A DNA stretch of 64,000 bases from Aphanomyces cochlioides. Its lineage: Eukaryota; Oomycota; Saprolegniomycetes; Saprolegniales; Verrucalvaceae. This document shows, piece by piece, positions 11,302 through 23,600 of the stretch; the stretch's first letter is position 1, and each line of letters begins with the position of its first letter. The translations under genes were made by a program, and so were the position numbers. Below the pieces are notes generated by a model. It was not told the origin of the DNA. It searched no databases and saw nothing but the letters and a program-made list of their open reading frames with translations. Location of the stretch: assembly GCA_019828595.1 (NCBI GenBank), contig JAHQRK010000014.1:1798001-1862000 (forward strand), read 5' to 3'.

Positions 11302-11907
11302 ATGCGCGTGGGGGTGTGGCTATCCTGCCTCTTTGGCGTCGCGACAGCCAGAGTGTTCGTGGCGCTCGCACCGAAATCCAACGAGTACACGGATATTACG
11401 CCACAGAACTTGCCAACGTGTCCACAGTCAAAATGGGCATTGAAAGGCCAAACCTATGATTCCTTCACAGCCTGTACAGCATCGCCCTCGACAGTGCTGG
11501 CCGTCAATCCGTTCCGCTGTGCAACTTATAGCGTCAATCCGAGTCAAGGTCTCTTTGCATGCGAGCAGTGCTATTTTGCGTGGAGCTATGCAAAAAATAG
11601 CCAAACCCAAATCGTTCCGTGGAGCACACCAGCCCAAGCGCAAAGTTTCAGGGCTCCAATTTCTGGTTTCTTTGTTCCACAGTACCTCAGTCGTCGAAAT
11701 AACTTGAAATCGTGCCTGATGGTCTCGGACAGCAACTTAAGACTGCTTTGCGACTACATCGTTCGAGAAGACGCTAACATGCCTCGCGGTTCGCAAGCAA
11801 CATGTGTGAAGGGTCGAGTCTTCACTCCATTTGCCAACTTATTGGGCGATGCCGACCAGTGCCGTCAATATGAAATTTACCGCGGGAAAGTTGTCTGTCG
11901 AAAGTAG
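11302..11907 (+). CDS. Predicted secreted cysteine-rich protein
   Basis: A 201-residue protein with a typical signal peptide: MRVGVWLSCLFGVATARV, a short basic start, a hydrophobic core and small residues before a likely cleavage near residues 16-23. The mature part has ten cysteines (for example LPTC, FRCAT, FACEQCYF, LLCDY, DQCRQY, VVCRK), an even number that fits five disulfides. No enzyme motif, RxLR motif or known domain is recognised. Secretion and an extracellular role are inferred from the signal peptide and the cysteines only. It lies 47 nt from the 3' end of the carnitine acyltransferase gene and is convergent with it. There is a single exon and the start is the first in-frame ATG. 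Confidence 0.65.
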   Translation: MRVGVWLSCLFGVATARVFVALAPKSNEYTDITPQNLPTCPQSKWALKGQTYDSFTACTASPSTVLAVNPFRCATYSVNPSQGLFACEQCYFAWSYAKNSQTQIVPWSTPAQAQSFRAPISGFFVPQYLSRRNNLKSCLMVSDSNLRLLCDYIVREDANMPRGSQATCVKGRVFTPFANLLGDADQCRQYEIYRGKVVCRK

Positions 11908-11954
11908 AGCTTCATTTTTACACGTAAGCGTTTAACACGAAGATGCAAACTGAC

Positions 11955-14310
11955 CTACATCTTGGAGTTTCTCGCTTGAATGTATTCGCTCAACTTCGCA
12001 AAGGATTCCAAGAGGAGCTTGCCGAATTCGTGGCAGTTGACGCGGTTGTCGTGCGGCTGGCCTGGTTCAACTTTGTTCGAGGTGATCAAGCAGCCGATAA
12101 AGTTGGTTTCAACGGCGTAGCAAACCCCAATACCATGAGGCACCATGGGAGCAAATCCACCCCAGAGCCACTCGTAGCCCGAGACATTGGACGTCGAGAG
12201 CACAAAATTGCCATTTCCACCAGACTTGACGTAGGATGGATCAGAGAAGAGCTCAGGCAAAGGCTCCCCAGACAAAGTCGCTGCAATTTGGAGACCCAAC
12301 AAATGGCGATCAATGCCTACGAAGCGATTATGCGATGAAGAATTTAAACGTTGATACCATGGCCTTGCAACGCAGCGGCGGCCAATTCTTGGTGTTTAGC
12401 CATAGCCTTGTCAAAGAGATCGTACGATGCTTGAGAAGGTTTCTTCGACGAGTACATTGCTTCTAGCCAAGCCTTTGTTTCACTTGAGCACGAGCGAATC
12501 GTTTCCGTGCGTCCATGCAGGAACCATCTACATCATTTAGTTATGTACAGTTCGCTGACGATGTGATATACCTCGTGTGGGCGCTCTCGTACGTAGGAAG
12601 CGCTCGCTTCCAGATGCCGTAAGCAGTGAATTGAATGGCCAGTTGGACAAACGAGTCAGGGGCAATGCGGAGGACAGACTTGCAAACATTTCGCCCTCCA
12701 GCTTTGTATCTAATGCAGCATTTCACCATGAGACTCAATAATTTTAGTGAGTTTCGCGTACCGAACAACCACTGCTTGGAATAAGTCAGCGCGCTTCTGA
12801 AGAACGCCTTTGGTTTCATTGATTGTTGCATGGACAGATGCTGGAACTTGAAAAGGAAGAAGTGTTGGAGGTGGCAAAAACATATCTGACGTGCATTCAA
12901 TTGCAGTCTCCATACTGCCATTTCGGGTCAAATAGCGACGACCTAGCCTACAATACGTACCCACGCTTATTCGATCAATATTCCTGATATCTTACCATTC
13001 GAAAACGACACGGTAGACAGTCGCATCGGCATTGCCGTGCTCCAAATTTGCACCAATGTTGCCATTTGCCCAGACGATATACTGCATGCTCTTGTCATAC
13101 CATCGATTGTACGGTGCACCGGCTGCTGCCAACTGAAGCAACTCGGAATTTGTCGTCGGGCTCTCTTCGTCCAAGCAAACCACGAATAAACTTTCTTGGA
13201 TCGATTGAAAACTGGCTGCATTTGCCTCGTACTACTCACTTCTCTCAGATATTTTTGGGGGAAAACATTTACCAAAGCTTTGCGAGCTTCAGTCCAAACG
13301 TCGCGATGTGCGGCAGTCAACAAACCCACCTGCGACTAAGTAGAGCGTCATTAGTAGAAAAATACAGTGAAGGACGCACCACATCGGGGAAAATTGCAGC
13401 GTATTGTTTGATGTGATGCAATTGCCGCTCAAGATCGCCGATGCTCAGGAGACGGCCAGACGGATCAACAACGTCGAGAGAAAAGGCATATCCGCGGCAC
13501 ATGACAGTGACATGGCGGACATCTTTCTTTTCGTGGTATCGCTCATAATAATCAGCTGGGGAATGCGGGATACGGCATGAGCTGAATACACGCTTGTACA
13601 TTTCCATGCACATGACGCGGCGACCCATCCTTTCCACAGGGATTTTCTCTGCCAACAGGAGCGCATGGTACTCACTGTTGTATCGAATGATTTCCGCAGC
13701 GCGGCGACATTGAGGAACGGGTTGCGTAAGCTCGCTAAAAGCCCCAAAGCCGGAAATCATATTGATATCAACATAAATTGGTGCTCGGTAAGACGTGTAT
13801 CCCGCTGAACCAGAGATTAATAATCAAACGTATTGAAGTAAGGGGGTCATACCATACTCCCACCAGTCTGCCAACTACAATAAGATACGAATTCAGTTGA
13901 AATTGGTCAAGATCAATCATACCCAGTTCTTTTCTTCCTTGGCGCGTTGGGCCAGGATAGCTTGCAGTTTAGGTCCAGATCCACGAAGGAGTGCATCAGC
14001 TTTGGCTTTGGCTTGCTGCAATTCTTCCTACAGAGCAAGCGATGAGGACCAAGATGCGTCTTCTCTCTCAAACCTTTGTCACAAACGGCTCAATCGACAA
14101 GATATACTTCTCAAGCGTGTCTTGCAACTCAGGCAAGGGCAAATGCGGCAAAGTGCTTTGGTGCTTGTACCTACAAGGCAGTAGTTCATTCCTCGTGCAT
14201 TCGTCGCGCGCAAGCTTTTGACTTACGTTGCTTTGATCTCCATCGGGAATATCCAAAAATGAACCAATCCGTGGAACCTTGAACAAATACTTTGTTGACT
14301 CAACGTTCAA
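11955..14310 (-). CDS. Carnitine O-acyltransferase (multi-exon)
   Basis: Choline/carnitine acyltransferase family enzyme, which moves acetyl or acyl groups between CoA and carnitine for transport across mitochondrial or peroxisomal membranes. Read leftwards: an N-terminal LPHLPLPELQDTLEKY block (about 14170), EELQQAKAKADALL and PKLQAILAQRAKEEKNW (about 14030-13910), CMEMYKRVFSSCRIP (13600), ICLDEE-like and WYDKSMQYIVW (13100), the catalytic histidine in NLEHGNADA (13040), the substrate-binding STS in FVLSTSNVSG, and GFAPMVPHGIGVCY near the end. Several short introns separate these blocks. Two clear ones are at about 14181-14240 (GTAAGT donor) and 14029-14074. The stop is at 11957-11955. I did not resolve every exon, and the exact start (ATG 14310 or slightly downstream) is uncertain. 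No targeting signal or PTS1 is obvious: the C-terminus is NSKM. Confidence 0.85.
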
Positions 14311-14927
14311 GTCTCGGCAAGTTCAGCATGACGCTTGAAGGATATGAAGGGACATCCTTCCTATCCAGTTCATCCTTTTCCAGCGATCTATCGTCGCCGT
14401 CATATTATTGGACTCTCGCGACGGTTCAGCGTCCAGATCGCATGTTCCAACCAACGGCATCACAAAACTTGAGAAAAGACGATTTATGGCTCTAACTTTG
14501 TAGAGAGGCCAAGGAGGTGGTGACATCGACAGGGAGATTTCGGAGAGCATTAATCCATCGAAAGTACCTCGTTCCTGCGTCTCGTCAAGCTTTGTACCGC
14601 CAAAGTCTGTATGCGCGCCATTGGCATGGGAACCTTTATTCAAGCTTCAAGGGGTTCAGGGTTTGCAACGGTCTGATATTTTTCGGATAATTTCGATTCC
14701 AGCCAATCAATTTATGATATATTATCCGGATGACACGATAGATCGTCAACTGCTTTTTCACCAGAAGGCGGAAAATAAAACTCAAATTTAATTCATTTTT
14801 AATTCTTTTTTATATTTTTAGTGCAATTTTTATCAATATACATACACAGTTTGCCAATTTTTGATAAATGACTTTTAAATTGGTAGAGTTATAAAAATTG
14901 GTAACATCATTTTATCCGGATGTCTCT

Positions 14928-15516
14928 TCAAGATATGCGCGAAGGAGACGATGCAGTCGCATCGCGATGGAAGAGACAGCCTGCTTGCTCCATGGATTGT
15001 ATCTGGTGCATCATCTTCTTATGCATTTCGATCAACGCGACTTTGAGCATCGTGACCTTCTGTGCCTGACTTAATTCAGGATGCTCTTCGTAGAGCGGCA
15101 TGAGAACTTGAGTTCCAAGGCGTTGGAGAGTCTCAAGACACGTTGCGGTCACGATCTCGTTGCTGATATCGACAAACGGTCCGTTCCACTGCATTTGTTC
15201 GTCCTACCACATGGTCGCTCGTATAAGTTTTCGCTGATGCTGTACGTACGGATGAAGATGTGGAGGACGAGGCATCCCAGTACATCTTTTTGCGTTCTTC
15301 CGCTCGTCTCAGGCGATCGAGCTTCTTCTTCTCTTCGCGGATCATCTTGCGCCGGAGACTCAAGCTTTTGTCGCTGCGCATTTTTATTGCATTTTGCTCG
15401 ATGCGATGGGCTTCGCAAAGCTTAAGCTGCTTACCGTTCTTCCAAGCGCGTTTCTCGCCACATTTCCCGCTTTTGTACATACACAACGCCTCTGACTCAT
15501 GATGTGCGTCCTGCAT
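14928..15516 (-). CDS. Small Cys/His domain protein, copy 2 (two exons)
   Basis: Paralogue of the genes at 8.3 and 25.6 kb. Exon 1 is 15516-15250 and exon 2 is 15188-14928; the 61-nt intron (15189-15249, GTACGT...TGCAG) lies in phase 0 after a serine run. The product is 175 residues. The shared block reads CMYKSGKC, then WKNGKQLKLCEAHR (C-x6-C-x14-C-x2-H), followed by a long basic helix (MIREEKKKLDRLRRAEERKK). Exon 2 adds a helical region (EIVTATCLETLQRL, KVTMLKVALIEMHKKM) that the other two copies lack. Just upstream of the ATG is a strong oomycete core promoter, CCATTTTCAATTTTGCC (about 15518-15534 on the minus strand), which supports the start at 15516. Function unknown; a nuclear DNA-linked role is only a guess. 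Confidence 0.75.
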
Positions 15517-15540
15517 GGCAAAATTGAAAATGGCTATCTC
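15517..15540 (-). promoter_or_regulatory. Inr/FPR core promoter of the 14.9-kb gene
   Basis: On the minus strand the bases immediately before the ATG at 15516 read CCATTTTCAATTTTGCC. This matches the oomycete initiator (YCATTYY) followed directly by the flanking promoter region motif (A/T-TTT). It places the start of transcription only about 15-20 nt before the start codon. Confidence 0.6.
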
Positions 15541-15625
15541 TTTCAGATCTGAAAGAAATCTGTAACCGCTTTCCCAAGCAGGAAGTGATAGGAGAACGAA
15601 ACGAGATGGAGATGGAAATGAGCGT

Positions 15626-17083
15626 CTAGTTATAGACCATATACTTTGGTGTCGATGAAAACTTCTGATAGCCCTTGATAACTTTGTTGACCGACTCGAG
15701 GAAATCCTTCTCGCTGACCGACTTGCGGCGAGCACGAATGGCAAACATACCGGCTTCAGTGCAGACACTGCGCAATTCAGCACCTAGAGAATCATATTAG
15801 CATGGAAGGCAAAGCTGAAAGAATTGTACCAGTTGTATTGGGACAGAGGCGGGCAATGAGCTCAAAGCGAATGTTGCGATCGCAACTCATGCTCTTGGCA
15901 TGGATTTGAAGAATTTGCGTGCGGCCTTCAAGCTCTGGCACATTGAATTCGACCTTACGATCTAATCGTCCAGGACGCATCAATGCAGGATCCAACGTAT
16001 CAGGTCGATTCGTCGCCATGAGTACCTACATAACGATTTCGTTCAGGCTGACAAGCCAGTAGATCTTTGGGAATACCTTGATGTTACCACGTGGATCAAA
16101 ACCATCCAATTCCGTCACGATTTGCAGCATGGTACGTTGAACTTCATTGTCAGTACCTCCTTCTTCCTACAGCAAGAGTTAAAATGGCTCATTGGGACAT
16201 AAGAAAGACGTACGCCAGAACTACGAGCACCACCGATTGCATCGACTTCATCAAAGAAAACGATGCAAGCTTTCTTGGAACGCGCCATCGTAAAGAGTTC
16301 ACGCACCATACGAGCGCCTTCACCAACATATTTTTGAACCAATTCGCTGCCAATGACACGAATAAAGCAAGCATCCGTTCGGTTGGCCACCGCACGCGCA
16401 GACAATGTCTTGCCCGTACCAGGAGGACCGTAGAGCAATACACCCTTGGGGGGGTCAATACCAAGATTCACGAAGCGCTCAGGGTGCAACAATGGGAGTT
16501 CAACAACTTCGCGGAGCTTCTCAAGCGAGTCTTTGCATCCACCAACGTCGTCGTAGGTAACATCGGGCTTGTCTTCGACCGTCATGAGCGAGACGGTGGG
16601 ATCGATCTTGGGCGGCAGTGGAATTTGAATTGCATACTTAGTTCGGTCGACACCAACACGCATCCCTTCTTCAATATCGGTAGGGGCGACCTTTTCCCCC
16701 AAACCGACGACAAATTTGGCAATTTGCTTGACGTTGATCATGTATTTGGCGTCGTCTTCGCCAGCATTGATGATTTTCGTGCATCGAGCGACTTGCAGTG
16801 GTTGTTCTTCCTGCATCATTTGCTTGTCGCTGACGAGATCCCATTGCGATGGAATCGATAGACCCGTGTCGCTTTCTTTAATCCCGATCAAGTCATTCAC
16901 GCTCTGTTGGACTTTCTTGATGTCGTCTTCGACTGATTTGATGCTGCGAGAGTAAGGACCCAAGCCGTACGTTTTCAAGAGCGCAATATCCCCTTCGTCT
17001 AGGACTTTAGTTGGGGCTTCGTTGAGCTCTTCCTCGTTGTCATAGTCATTGACGTTCTTGGTTTGGCATTCTCCTTTCGACAT
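15626..17083 (-). CDS. RPT1: 26S proteasome regulatory ATPase Rpt1 (subunit 7)
   Basis: AAA ATPase of the base of the 19S proteasome cap, which unfolds ubiquitinated proteins and feeds them into the core. The product is 437 residues, close to the human PSMC2 length. Four exons: 17083-16214, 16166-16077, 16025-15830 and 15783-15626. The introns are 47, 51 and 46 nt and all keep the frame. Seen: an N-terminal coiled region, the OB-fold part ([19 protein letters not shown]), Walker A GPPGTGKT at residues 219-226, Walker B FFDE near 276-279, the pore and arginine-finger region ([20 protein letters not shown]), [17 protein letters not shown], and the C-terminus KYMVYN, an HbYX-type tail that docks into the core ring. 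The start at 17083 gives the usual N-terminus. It is the best-conserved gene in the window. Confidence 0.97.
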
Positions 17084-17089
17084 GGCTCT

Positions 17090-18105
17090 TCTCTTCTCGA
17101 ACGATCTTCTTTGTCCCTGTGCCGCAGGTTTCTCGATCCGATTCCGACTGGCTAAAAAAGAATTTTCAGAAAAATGGAGAAAAAAAACTTTTGTAACGAA
17201 TTCAGTGAACTCGAGGGGTTAAGGGGTTTCGTGGAAGTCGAATGTCCAAGTTGCCTTTGACTCAACAAGAAAGTTGCCACGATCTCAAGATCACTGTGGT
17301 TTCAGCCATCAAGCAGAGTTCCTTTGTCTGTCAAGCAAGGTCATATTGCTTGTGGCCACTTGAACTAATCCATTGAGAGGTGTTATGATTTGGACATGGC
17401 CAGAGTACAGTCAAAGCAGCTTCATCTTTTCCCCATTACAGCTTGGAAGAGGATCGTTTTAGCAGCTCTTGGGGGTATCTGGTAGTCTCTTCAAACATGA
17501 CTCATCTAAAACATTGTTCACAACATTTCAGGGATAAGGAAATCCAAGAGTTCTAAAAGTGAGTTGACACGCGACAGCACATGACACAACGAAGGGACGG
17601 TCAACAAGTCTGGAATCCCTGCGTTGATAGCAGCATGTAAAGCAGAGGTATTGCAGCAGGTTGCATGGATAAAAGGCGGAGTATGAAATTGTTACTACTG
17701 TATTTCATACTGTCTTGATCCCCTTTCAAGTGATAACCACTCTACGAATTCACTTCGATTGCGTCTTCCATGAGTGGCTGCCTATCTTCAAAGGCTCTGT
17801 TCGTGAAACCCCCTTTTCTCGCCTTTGACGGCGTTCGTCGAGCATTTTCATGCCTTTGTTGTCGTGTTACTCTTCTGAAATTGTACTGTAAGCTAAAATA
17901 AGCCCAACTTTCCGTTACATAAAGCATACAAAAGTCAAGTCAAAATCCAGCAAATCAAACAGCAGAGCGGCTAGGGCAATCTGAACCAATAAGAACTACA
18001 TATAGAGTTTCACAGTGAAAAACCATAATAGCTCAAAAGGTTACCCACAATTTTATTCTTAGTTTTAAAATCCGCATATACATTTTTGTAAACAGAGCCA
18101 TATCT
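17090..18105. other. Intergenic, no gene seen
   Basis: This is the spacer between the divergent Rpt1 and Myb genes. The Rpt1 side has an Inr-like CCATTTTTC about 90 nt before its ATG. No open frame here has a domain or good start context. Confidence 0.5.
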
Positions 18106-18122
18106 TCATTTTCGTTTTGGGG
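18106..18122 (+). promoter_or_regulatory. Inr-like core promoter of the Myb gene
   Basis: TTCATTTTCGTTTTGG lies about 25-40 nt before the ATG at 18146. It matches the oomycete initiator plus flanking motif and supports that start rather than an earlier one. Confidence 0.5.
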
Positions 18123-18145
18123 TGCCACTCGAAAGATATTGCACC

Positions 18146-19121
18146 ATGGCATCGACGTTGACAGAACGTGGAGAGGCCTCGGCCATGTCGCTCCCCTTTG
18201 CCGACGCGATGCTGGTCGGAAGCGGCGACTTTCAAAGCCACTTTGACGACGAAGGAGAAGATACGATGGACCTTGAAGACGACGACGACGAAGAGGACGA
18301 TTCAGACGAGGTGGACAGAGATTCCACCGTCTCAGACAGACGCAAGCAGTGGACCAAGCTCGACGACGAGTGTATCTTGCATTTTGTCCAGCAGCACGGC
18401 ACGAAAAGATGGTCCAAGATTGCAAAACTACTTCCTGGAAGAACGCCGAAGCAGTGCCGGACTCGGTATGTGTATGGTCTCCTGTTTTTTCTCATCATTG
18501 TGGTAGGTGGTTAAACTTTTTAGACCCAACGATCGACAAGGCTCCATGGCGAGCAGACGAAACGGAGATAATCTTTGCCGCGCAAGCCCGTGTGGGCAAT
18601 CGTTGGGCTGAAATCGCCAAGCTCTTGCCAGGCAGGTAATGTTATCCTCGCCATATCGAGCGGTCTTTTCTCATTGTCATGGTAGAACCGACAATGCTAT
18701 TAAGAACCATTGGTATTCCACCTCTCGTCGAAGACAACGACAAGCTGCGAAGCAACGTGATCAAACTTCTTCAAAGCGTGTGAAAGCCATCAAACCCATT
18801 CAAGTCAAGCAACAACAGGACGGCAAGAAGAAGTCCACGAATGTCTCTACGACGCCTCGCCGTCTCGTCCCGAATGATTTAGAAGCATGGCCAACATTGG
18901 GCTTGCAAAATCAGCCCTCGGCGTGGCAACAAAAGCAAGATAAAGACGACAAAGACAACGGAAGCGGCGGCAACGTTCCACCACTCGTGCTTAAACCCCG
19001 CGCGCTCCATAAACGTATCGATTTACTCAGACAAGAACAGCAGGACCAGCTCCAGCTTCAACGCTCCCGAAGCAATTCTGCCGATCTCTTTTTGGATTTT
19101 TTGTCTCATATGCAATCGTAA
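18146..19121 (+). CDS. R2R3-type Myb transcription factor
   Basis: A 294-residue nuclear protein with two Myb DNA-binding repeats. Exons are 18146-18465, 18507-18635 and 18686-19121; the introns are 41 and 50 nt. An acidic stretch (DLEDDDDEEDDSDEVD) precedes the repeats. Repeat 1 has the spaced tryptophans of KQWTKLDDE, RWSKIAKLLPGR and CRTRWLNFLDP. Repeat 2 has APWRADETEII, NRWAEIAKLLPGR and NAIKNHWYS, the last being the recognition helix typical of c-Myb-like proteins. The rest is basic and glutamine-rich and ends in a hydrophobic DLFLDFLSHMQS, a possible interaction motif. Both introns fall inside the repeats and rejoin exactly across conserved positions (R-W and R-T), which confirms them. 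The target genes cannot be read from the sequence. Confidence 0.92.
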
Positions 19122-19287
19122 TTATGTTTTAATCTGTTATTCTCGCTTCACCGAGTGATATGCTGTCGAGATCATGCATCTCCAGGCGTTTGGCCAAACT
19201 TGCTGAAATCGTCTGCATGCTTCTATTAGAGGAACTCCACGAATAAATGCAAGGATAAGTTTGACTGCCATGGCAATGATCTTTAGC

Positions 19288-20387
19288 TTAACCTTTCGTC
19301 ATTTTGGACTGTTCTAAAGCTTTGACAAGATGGACTATGAGTTCGTTGGCTGGAGTTGGAACGCCGTACTCTTGGCCATATGTGACGACCATGTCGTTGA
19401 TTGCATCGATTTCTGTTGCTCGACCTCGCCGCAAGTCTTGGCACATGGAACAAATATTCGTTCCCGTGGCTTTGGCAGCATCTATTGTGTATTCCAGAGC
19501 CGACTTGCCATAGAATTGCAATGGAATGCCTTGGGCAGCAGCAACCGCAGCAGCTTCGTCGACCAATGCTTGAATGACCATGCGATGACTTGGTCCAGCG
19601 ACGACTTCTTGGTTTGGTACGTTGAGAATCGCCCCGAGGGGATTGATTCCAGCGTTAACGACAAGTTTGGTCCATAGCACCGATTGCAAATCGTTTGATG
19701 GCACTAACTGCGTTGGAATGCCTGCATTAGACAGCAACGCCGTGAAATCGTTGAGAGTTTCTTGCACAGTATCGCTCAAGTGATCGGCATTTTGGACAAT
19801 TGTCGGTCCATGACCGCCTTGGAGAACATGGCCAGGACCAACAGACGTGCCTCCCATGTAGGTCACACCATGGAGAACATTGTCAGTCTCCAAGATGTCT
19901 TTGAGCACTTTGACATTGCCAAGGCCTACCACAGCCATTTCATTCGATATTTTTAACATGCGATTCGAGAGAGCGTACCATTTTGAACGGAAATGACAAG
20001 CGAATCCTTGCCCATGGCTCTACCCGCCTATGCACTGTCAAAATCATGGCAATTGCGTGTGAAATATACCTTGAGACGTGCGGCGACTTCGTACGTTTGA
20101 TTGGACTTCACAGTGACGAGTAAGACGTCTAGAGGGCGGTCAAAGTCGACGCAAAAGGCCTGAGCATTTGGTGGAGCATTGGTGGGTACATTCACGAGTG
20201 TCTTGCGGGGATGGGCATTGTCGTAGATGGCCACAGATGCCAGACTGGCGAGGTGGCTTTCCTTGACCAGAGCATAGATGTGGCTCTGCTTATCCTTGAT
20301 TGCGCGGTTGAGAGGATTCACGAAATGCAGCAACCTCGTGAAGAAGAGAGAGCCGATCGCGCCGAGGCCGACGACGCCGACTTTCAT
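19288..20387 (-). CDS. 2-dehydropantoate 2-reductase (ketopantoate reductase)
   Basis: NADPH-dependent enzyme that reduces 2-dehydropantoate to pantoate in the pantothenate/CoA pathway; the family also has members acting on other substrates. The product is 334 residues in three exons: 20387-20070, 20027-19979 and 19925-19288, with introns of 42 and 53 nt. The Rossmann motif GLGAIG is at residues 7-12. The conserved lysine lies in LWTKLVVNAGINPLGAI, and the glutamate in the EIDAINDMVV block near the C-terminus, both typical of PanE. The start at 20387 puts MKVGVVGLGAIG at the very N-terminus, as in the family. The 3' end is convergent with the Myb gene, about 165 nt away. No targeting peptide is seen, so a cytosolic location is likely. 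Confidence 0.92.
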
Positions 20388-20430
20388 ACTTCGTGTCGGT
20401 TCTCATTGGTCGCCTCGAGAGACATACATT

Positions 20431-20481
20431 TAGGGGTTCAGGGGTTAAAGGGGTTTAGGTATTAAAGGGGTTTAGGGGGTA
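20431..20481. repeat. Short TTTAGGG-like repeat tract
   Basis: Four to five degenerate copies of a GGGGTTTAGG/GGGGTTAAAGG unit occur between the ketopantoate reductase and calpain genes. They resemble the TTTAGGG telomere unit. The tract is short and imperfect, so an interstitial telomere origin is only a possibility. Confidence 0.4.
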
Positions 20482-20677
20482 GAATGAGGGAAATCTTCCA
20501 ACCAAGGGGGGAAGTCGTTCTCTGCTCGGGTGACAGAGGACAAGCGAGACAGACAATCTCACGACAATAGAGAGTCTGAATTCTCCCTTGCGCGCAGCCT
20601 CAGGAGATAAGAGAGTGCACTGTTTCGAAAGGGGGAAGGTGATTAAGTCCATGCAATCTTATGGAAATTACACTCAA

Positions 20678-23600
20678 TTACACATCATCGTCGGTTTGCA
20701 GCGTGAATTCACAGTCGGCGGTGACAGCTACGAGGAATCGGCCGCTGTGATTTGGTTCCCACGTCGCGGGCATGATCACATACGACTCATTAAAGACGGG
20801 CGGCAATGTCAAGCTGGCGGAAATGTGGTGGAGAGGAACAAAATCTGTTTCTGTCCATGTTTTCCCATCCACAACGACGGTCGAGGACTCTCGGTTGAGT
20901 TTCGTGCCTTGAAAGAGGTAGAATCCCATCATGGAACCGACCTAGATCCATTCCGTCATGGCTTTATCGAGCATTGGAAGCGTACCGAGTCTTTTTTGCA
21001 TTTACTTCGCCATTCGTACTCGGATCTGTACAAATCGATCTTGACTTCGGCAGCACGAACGCTCTTGAGCGTCAAGTAGACCTTTGGGTTCTTCTTCCAG
21101 TCGGGACAGAGATGGGATCCACCCGCAATGCCTTTCTTGTCGCTCCATTCGCCAGCAATTGTCTGCGCAAGACCATTTGGCAGCTCTTCCAGCGTCAAGG
21201 TAGCGTCGCTATGGACTTCTAGCTCGTACGCGCCGTCAATTCGAGCTTCCCCGAGTGATGGAACGACCAAGAGGCCTATCGTAGCAGCTAGAAACTCAAC
21301 TCTCTCGAGGAAATTTACCTCGGTCGAGCCATTCGGGAGCGATTTTCTGAAGCATGACGCTCGCAACTTGGGGGTTGGCGTAGTCAGACATGCAGCAGTA
21401 CTCGTCTGCTTTCACGAGGAGTTTCCGCGACGGCAGGGCTTTGTTTGCGCCTCCTTCTTTCGCGGGAGCTTTGTGCTTGGTCTCCCCGAGGAAGTTGGCC
21501 TTCTCTGATGGTTTCTTCTTCACCACTGGGCTAGCGTCGACTTCGACGTCAGGGCGGACGATCGTGACGCCAATACATTGCGCGTTGTTGTCTTTCTGGT
21601 GGTCCCGACGGCCTTTTGCCGTCGCTTTGTAGCCCGTGCGCTTGAGCACAAGCTTCATATCGACCGGTTTGCCGCTATCGTCCGTGGAGCGCAGGAGATA
21701 CTGTGGATTCTGGCACCAGTGGAAGTTCTCGGCGGCAGCTAGACTATGACAGAGCGGTCCGCCGGCATTCGTCGCTGAGCCTTCTTCGCTGACTCGCCAT
21801 TTTCCTTGGAGGAGCACCGTGTTCAATGGACGCAACGCATCGATCTGCACTGGTTTCGGGCTGAAAACGCGCAGGAAGAACTCCATCTCGACGCCAACGT
21901 GGTCCGTATATGGAACTACAAGAAGTTGTCAATCTTTCGAGCATTTTGCGATCGTTTACCGAGGATGTATGCTTCATTTGGCTCGAGGACAATGTTTCCT
22001 TTGGACACTTCTCGCTCGGGGTGGTGTGTTTTTTCCGTGCCGTTGGCCTGATGCGGCAGGCTGTGAGCTTCCGCGACGATGGCATCCTGGTCAAATTCCC
22101 ACACTTTCGATGCATGCAAGCTGCGCTTCTTGACTTGAAGCAGGACGAAATTTATGCCAAAGTTGTCGCCGCCAAAGACTCGAAAGTCCCGCTGGAGGAG
22201 CGAAATCACCACCGACGTCTTCTCCGTGACCACGAGACGGTACTGCGGATTCAAAAACCACGCTGGCTCGGATTCTGGGGCGATGAACCACTTGCGCGTC
22301 GTTGTGGGTGGCGCTGGAGGGCTAGACTACGCTCGAAACTTGGTATAACGCTATGAAAGGCGGGGGAAGGTACCTCAGGGTGCTGCTTCAGCGGTGGGCC
22401 CGCAGCAGCTTGACCGACCCATTCACCGCGGACGCAGTATTGATTGAAAGTCTGGGGGAAATTGCGCACGATGTAAATCCTACGGGGAGGACGCTGAGGA
22501 TTCGACTAGAATCAAGCTTCAAACTCATTAAAGACGTGGACAAAGTCTTCCCAGATCATCCAAAACGTGCCGTCGAGCTTGGTTCGATTGAATTCACAGA
22601 GGGGATCCGAGCGCAGAGCCGCCTCTACTTGGAGATTGTCTTCCCATTTACTACCACAGCCACGATAAGCCTCCAAAGCAGCGGGGACAAGACCTGTCGT
22701 CGTTGCTCCAGTCGCCCTTCCAAAGTCCTTTCTGCCACACGTTCTTGAGCTTGACAAACTTGAGCGGCCCGAGCTCTTTGACGTACTGGATAATGTACAA
22801 GTGGTTCTTGAGAATGCCAGAGCCTAGAAAGAACAGTATGAGCTCTCTGGATGGTTGCTCAAGGTCGTGGAAAGCGCACCAGTGACTTCGTTGTACGACA
22901 TGGACGCCATCTTGAGCTGGCACGTGACGACGCTTTTGTAGTGGACATGTTTGACGAGTTTGTACCACAATTGGCCGGTTTCAATGAGTTTGCGCGACTC
23001 GTCGAGCGTCATATTGATCATCTTGACGCTTCCACCCGTGCAATCGATGAAAGCTTCGAGAATGCTGCCATTGTGGAGCACTTCGTAGGTGCCTGGATGA
23101 AATCTCAAGCTTTGTTCACAGGCGAGGAGGTCTTACCGTGGAATTTCGCGTACGCTTTCATGAGCAACGGCACAAACACTTCGCTCTTGTTGACGCTGCT
23201 GCTGTAGAGCCAATGGCCAGGACGAGCGACACCCTTCGTCCCTGGCTCGTTCACGTCTTCGAGCTGCTGAGAGTACGGCAGCCTCGTGTCAGCGACGACT
23301 TCGAGCCACTGACAGTCTTTATAGAACTGGCATGTGTAGATCCCATAAGTTTTGAAGTCGTGCATGGGCGAGACGAAGAGATTCTCGATCAAATTGTCAG
23401 GATGCAGAGCCAACGCTGCAAATACGCCCAAAAGCCACGTGTCATTGAGTCCTAAACCACGAGTGGGGTCGATTTGGCAATGAAATCGGCTCTTACCAGT
23501 GCCTTCACGGAGAGTGCCACAGCCAGAAGTGCATTTAAAGTAGTCTGGATCGGCCGTCACTTGCCCAGGACGGTACCAGTGGATTTCACCATCGTCGACA

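Noticed and set aside
20431..20481. Interstitial telomere as a firm call
   Set aside because: The units are degenerate and few, so the resemblance to TTTAGGG may be chance.
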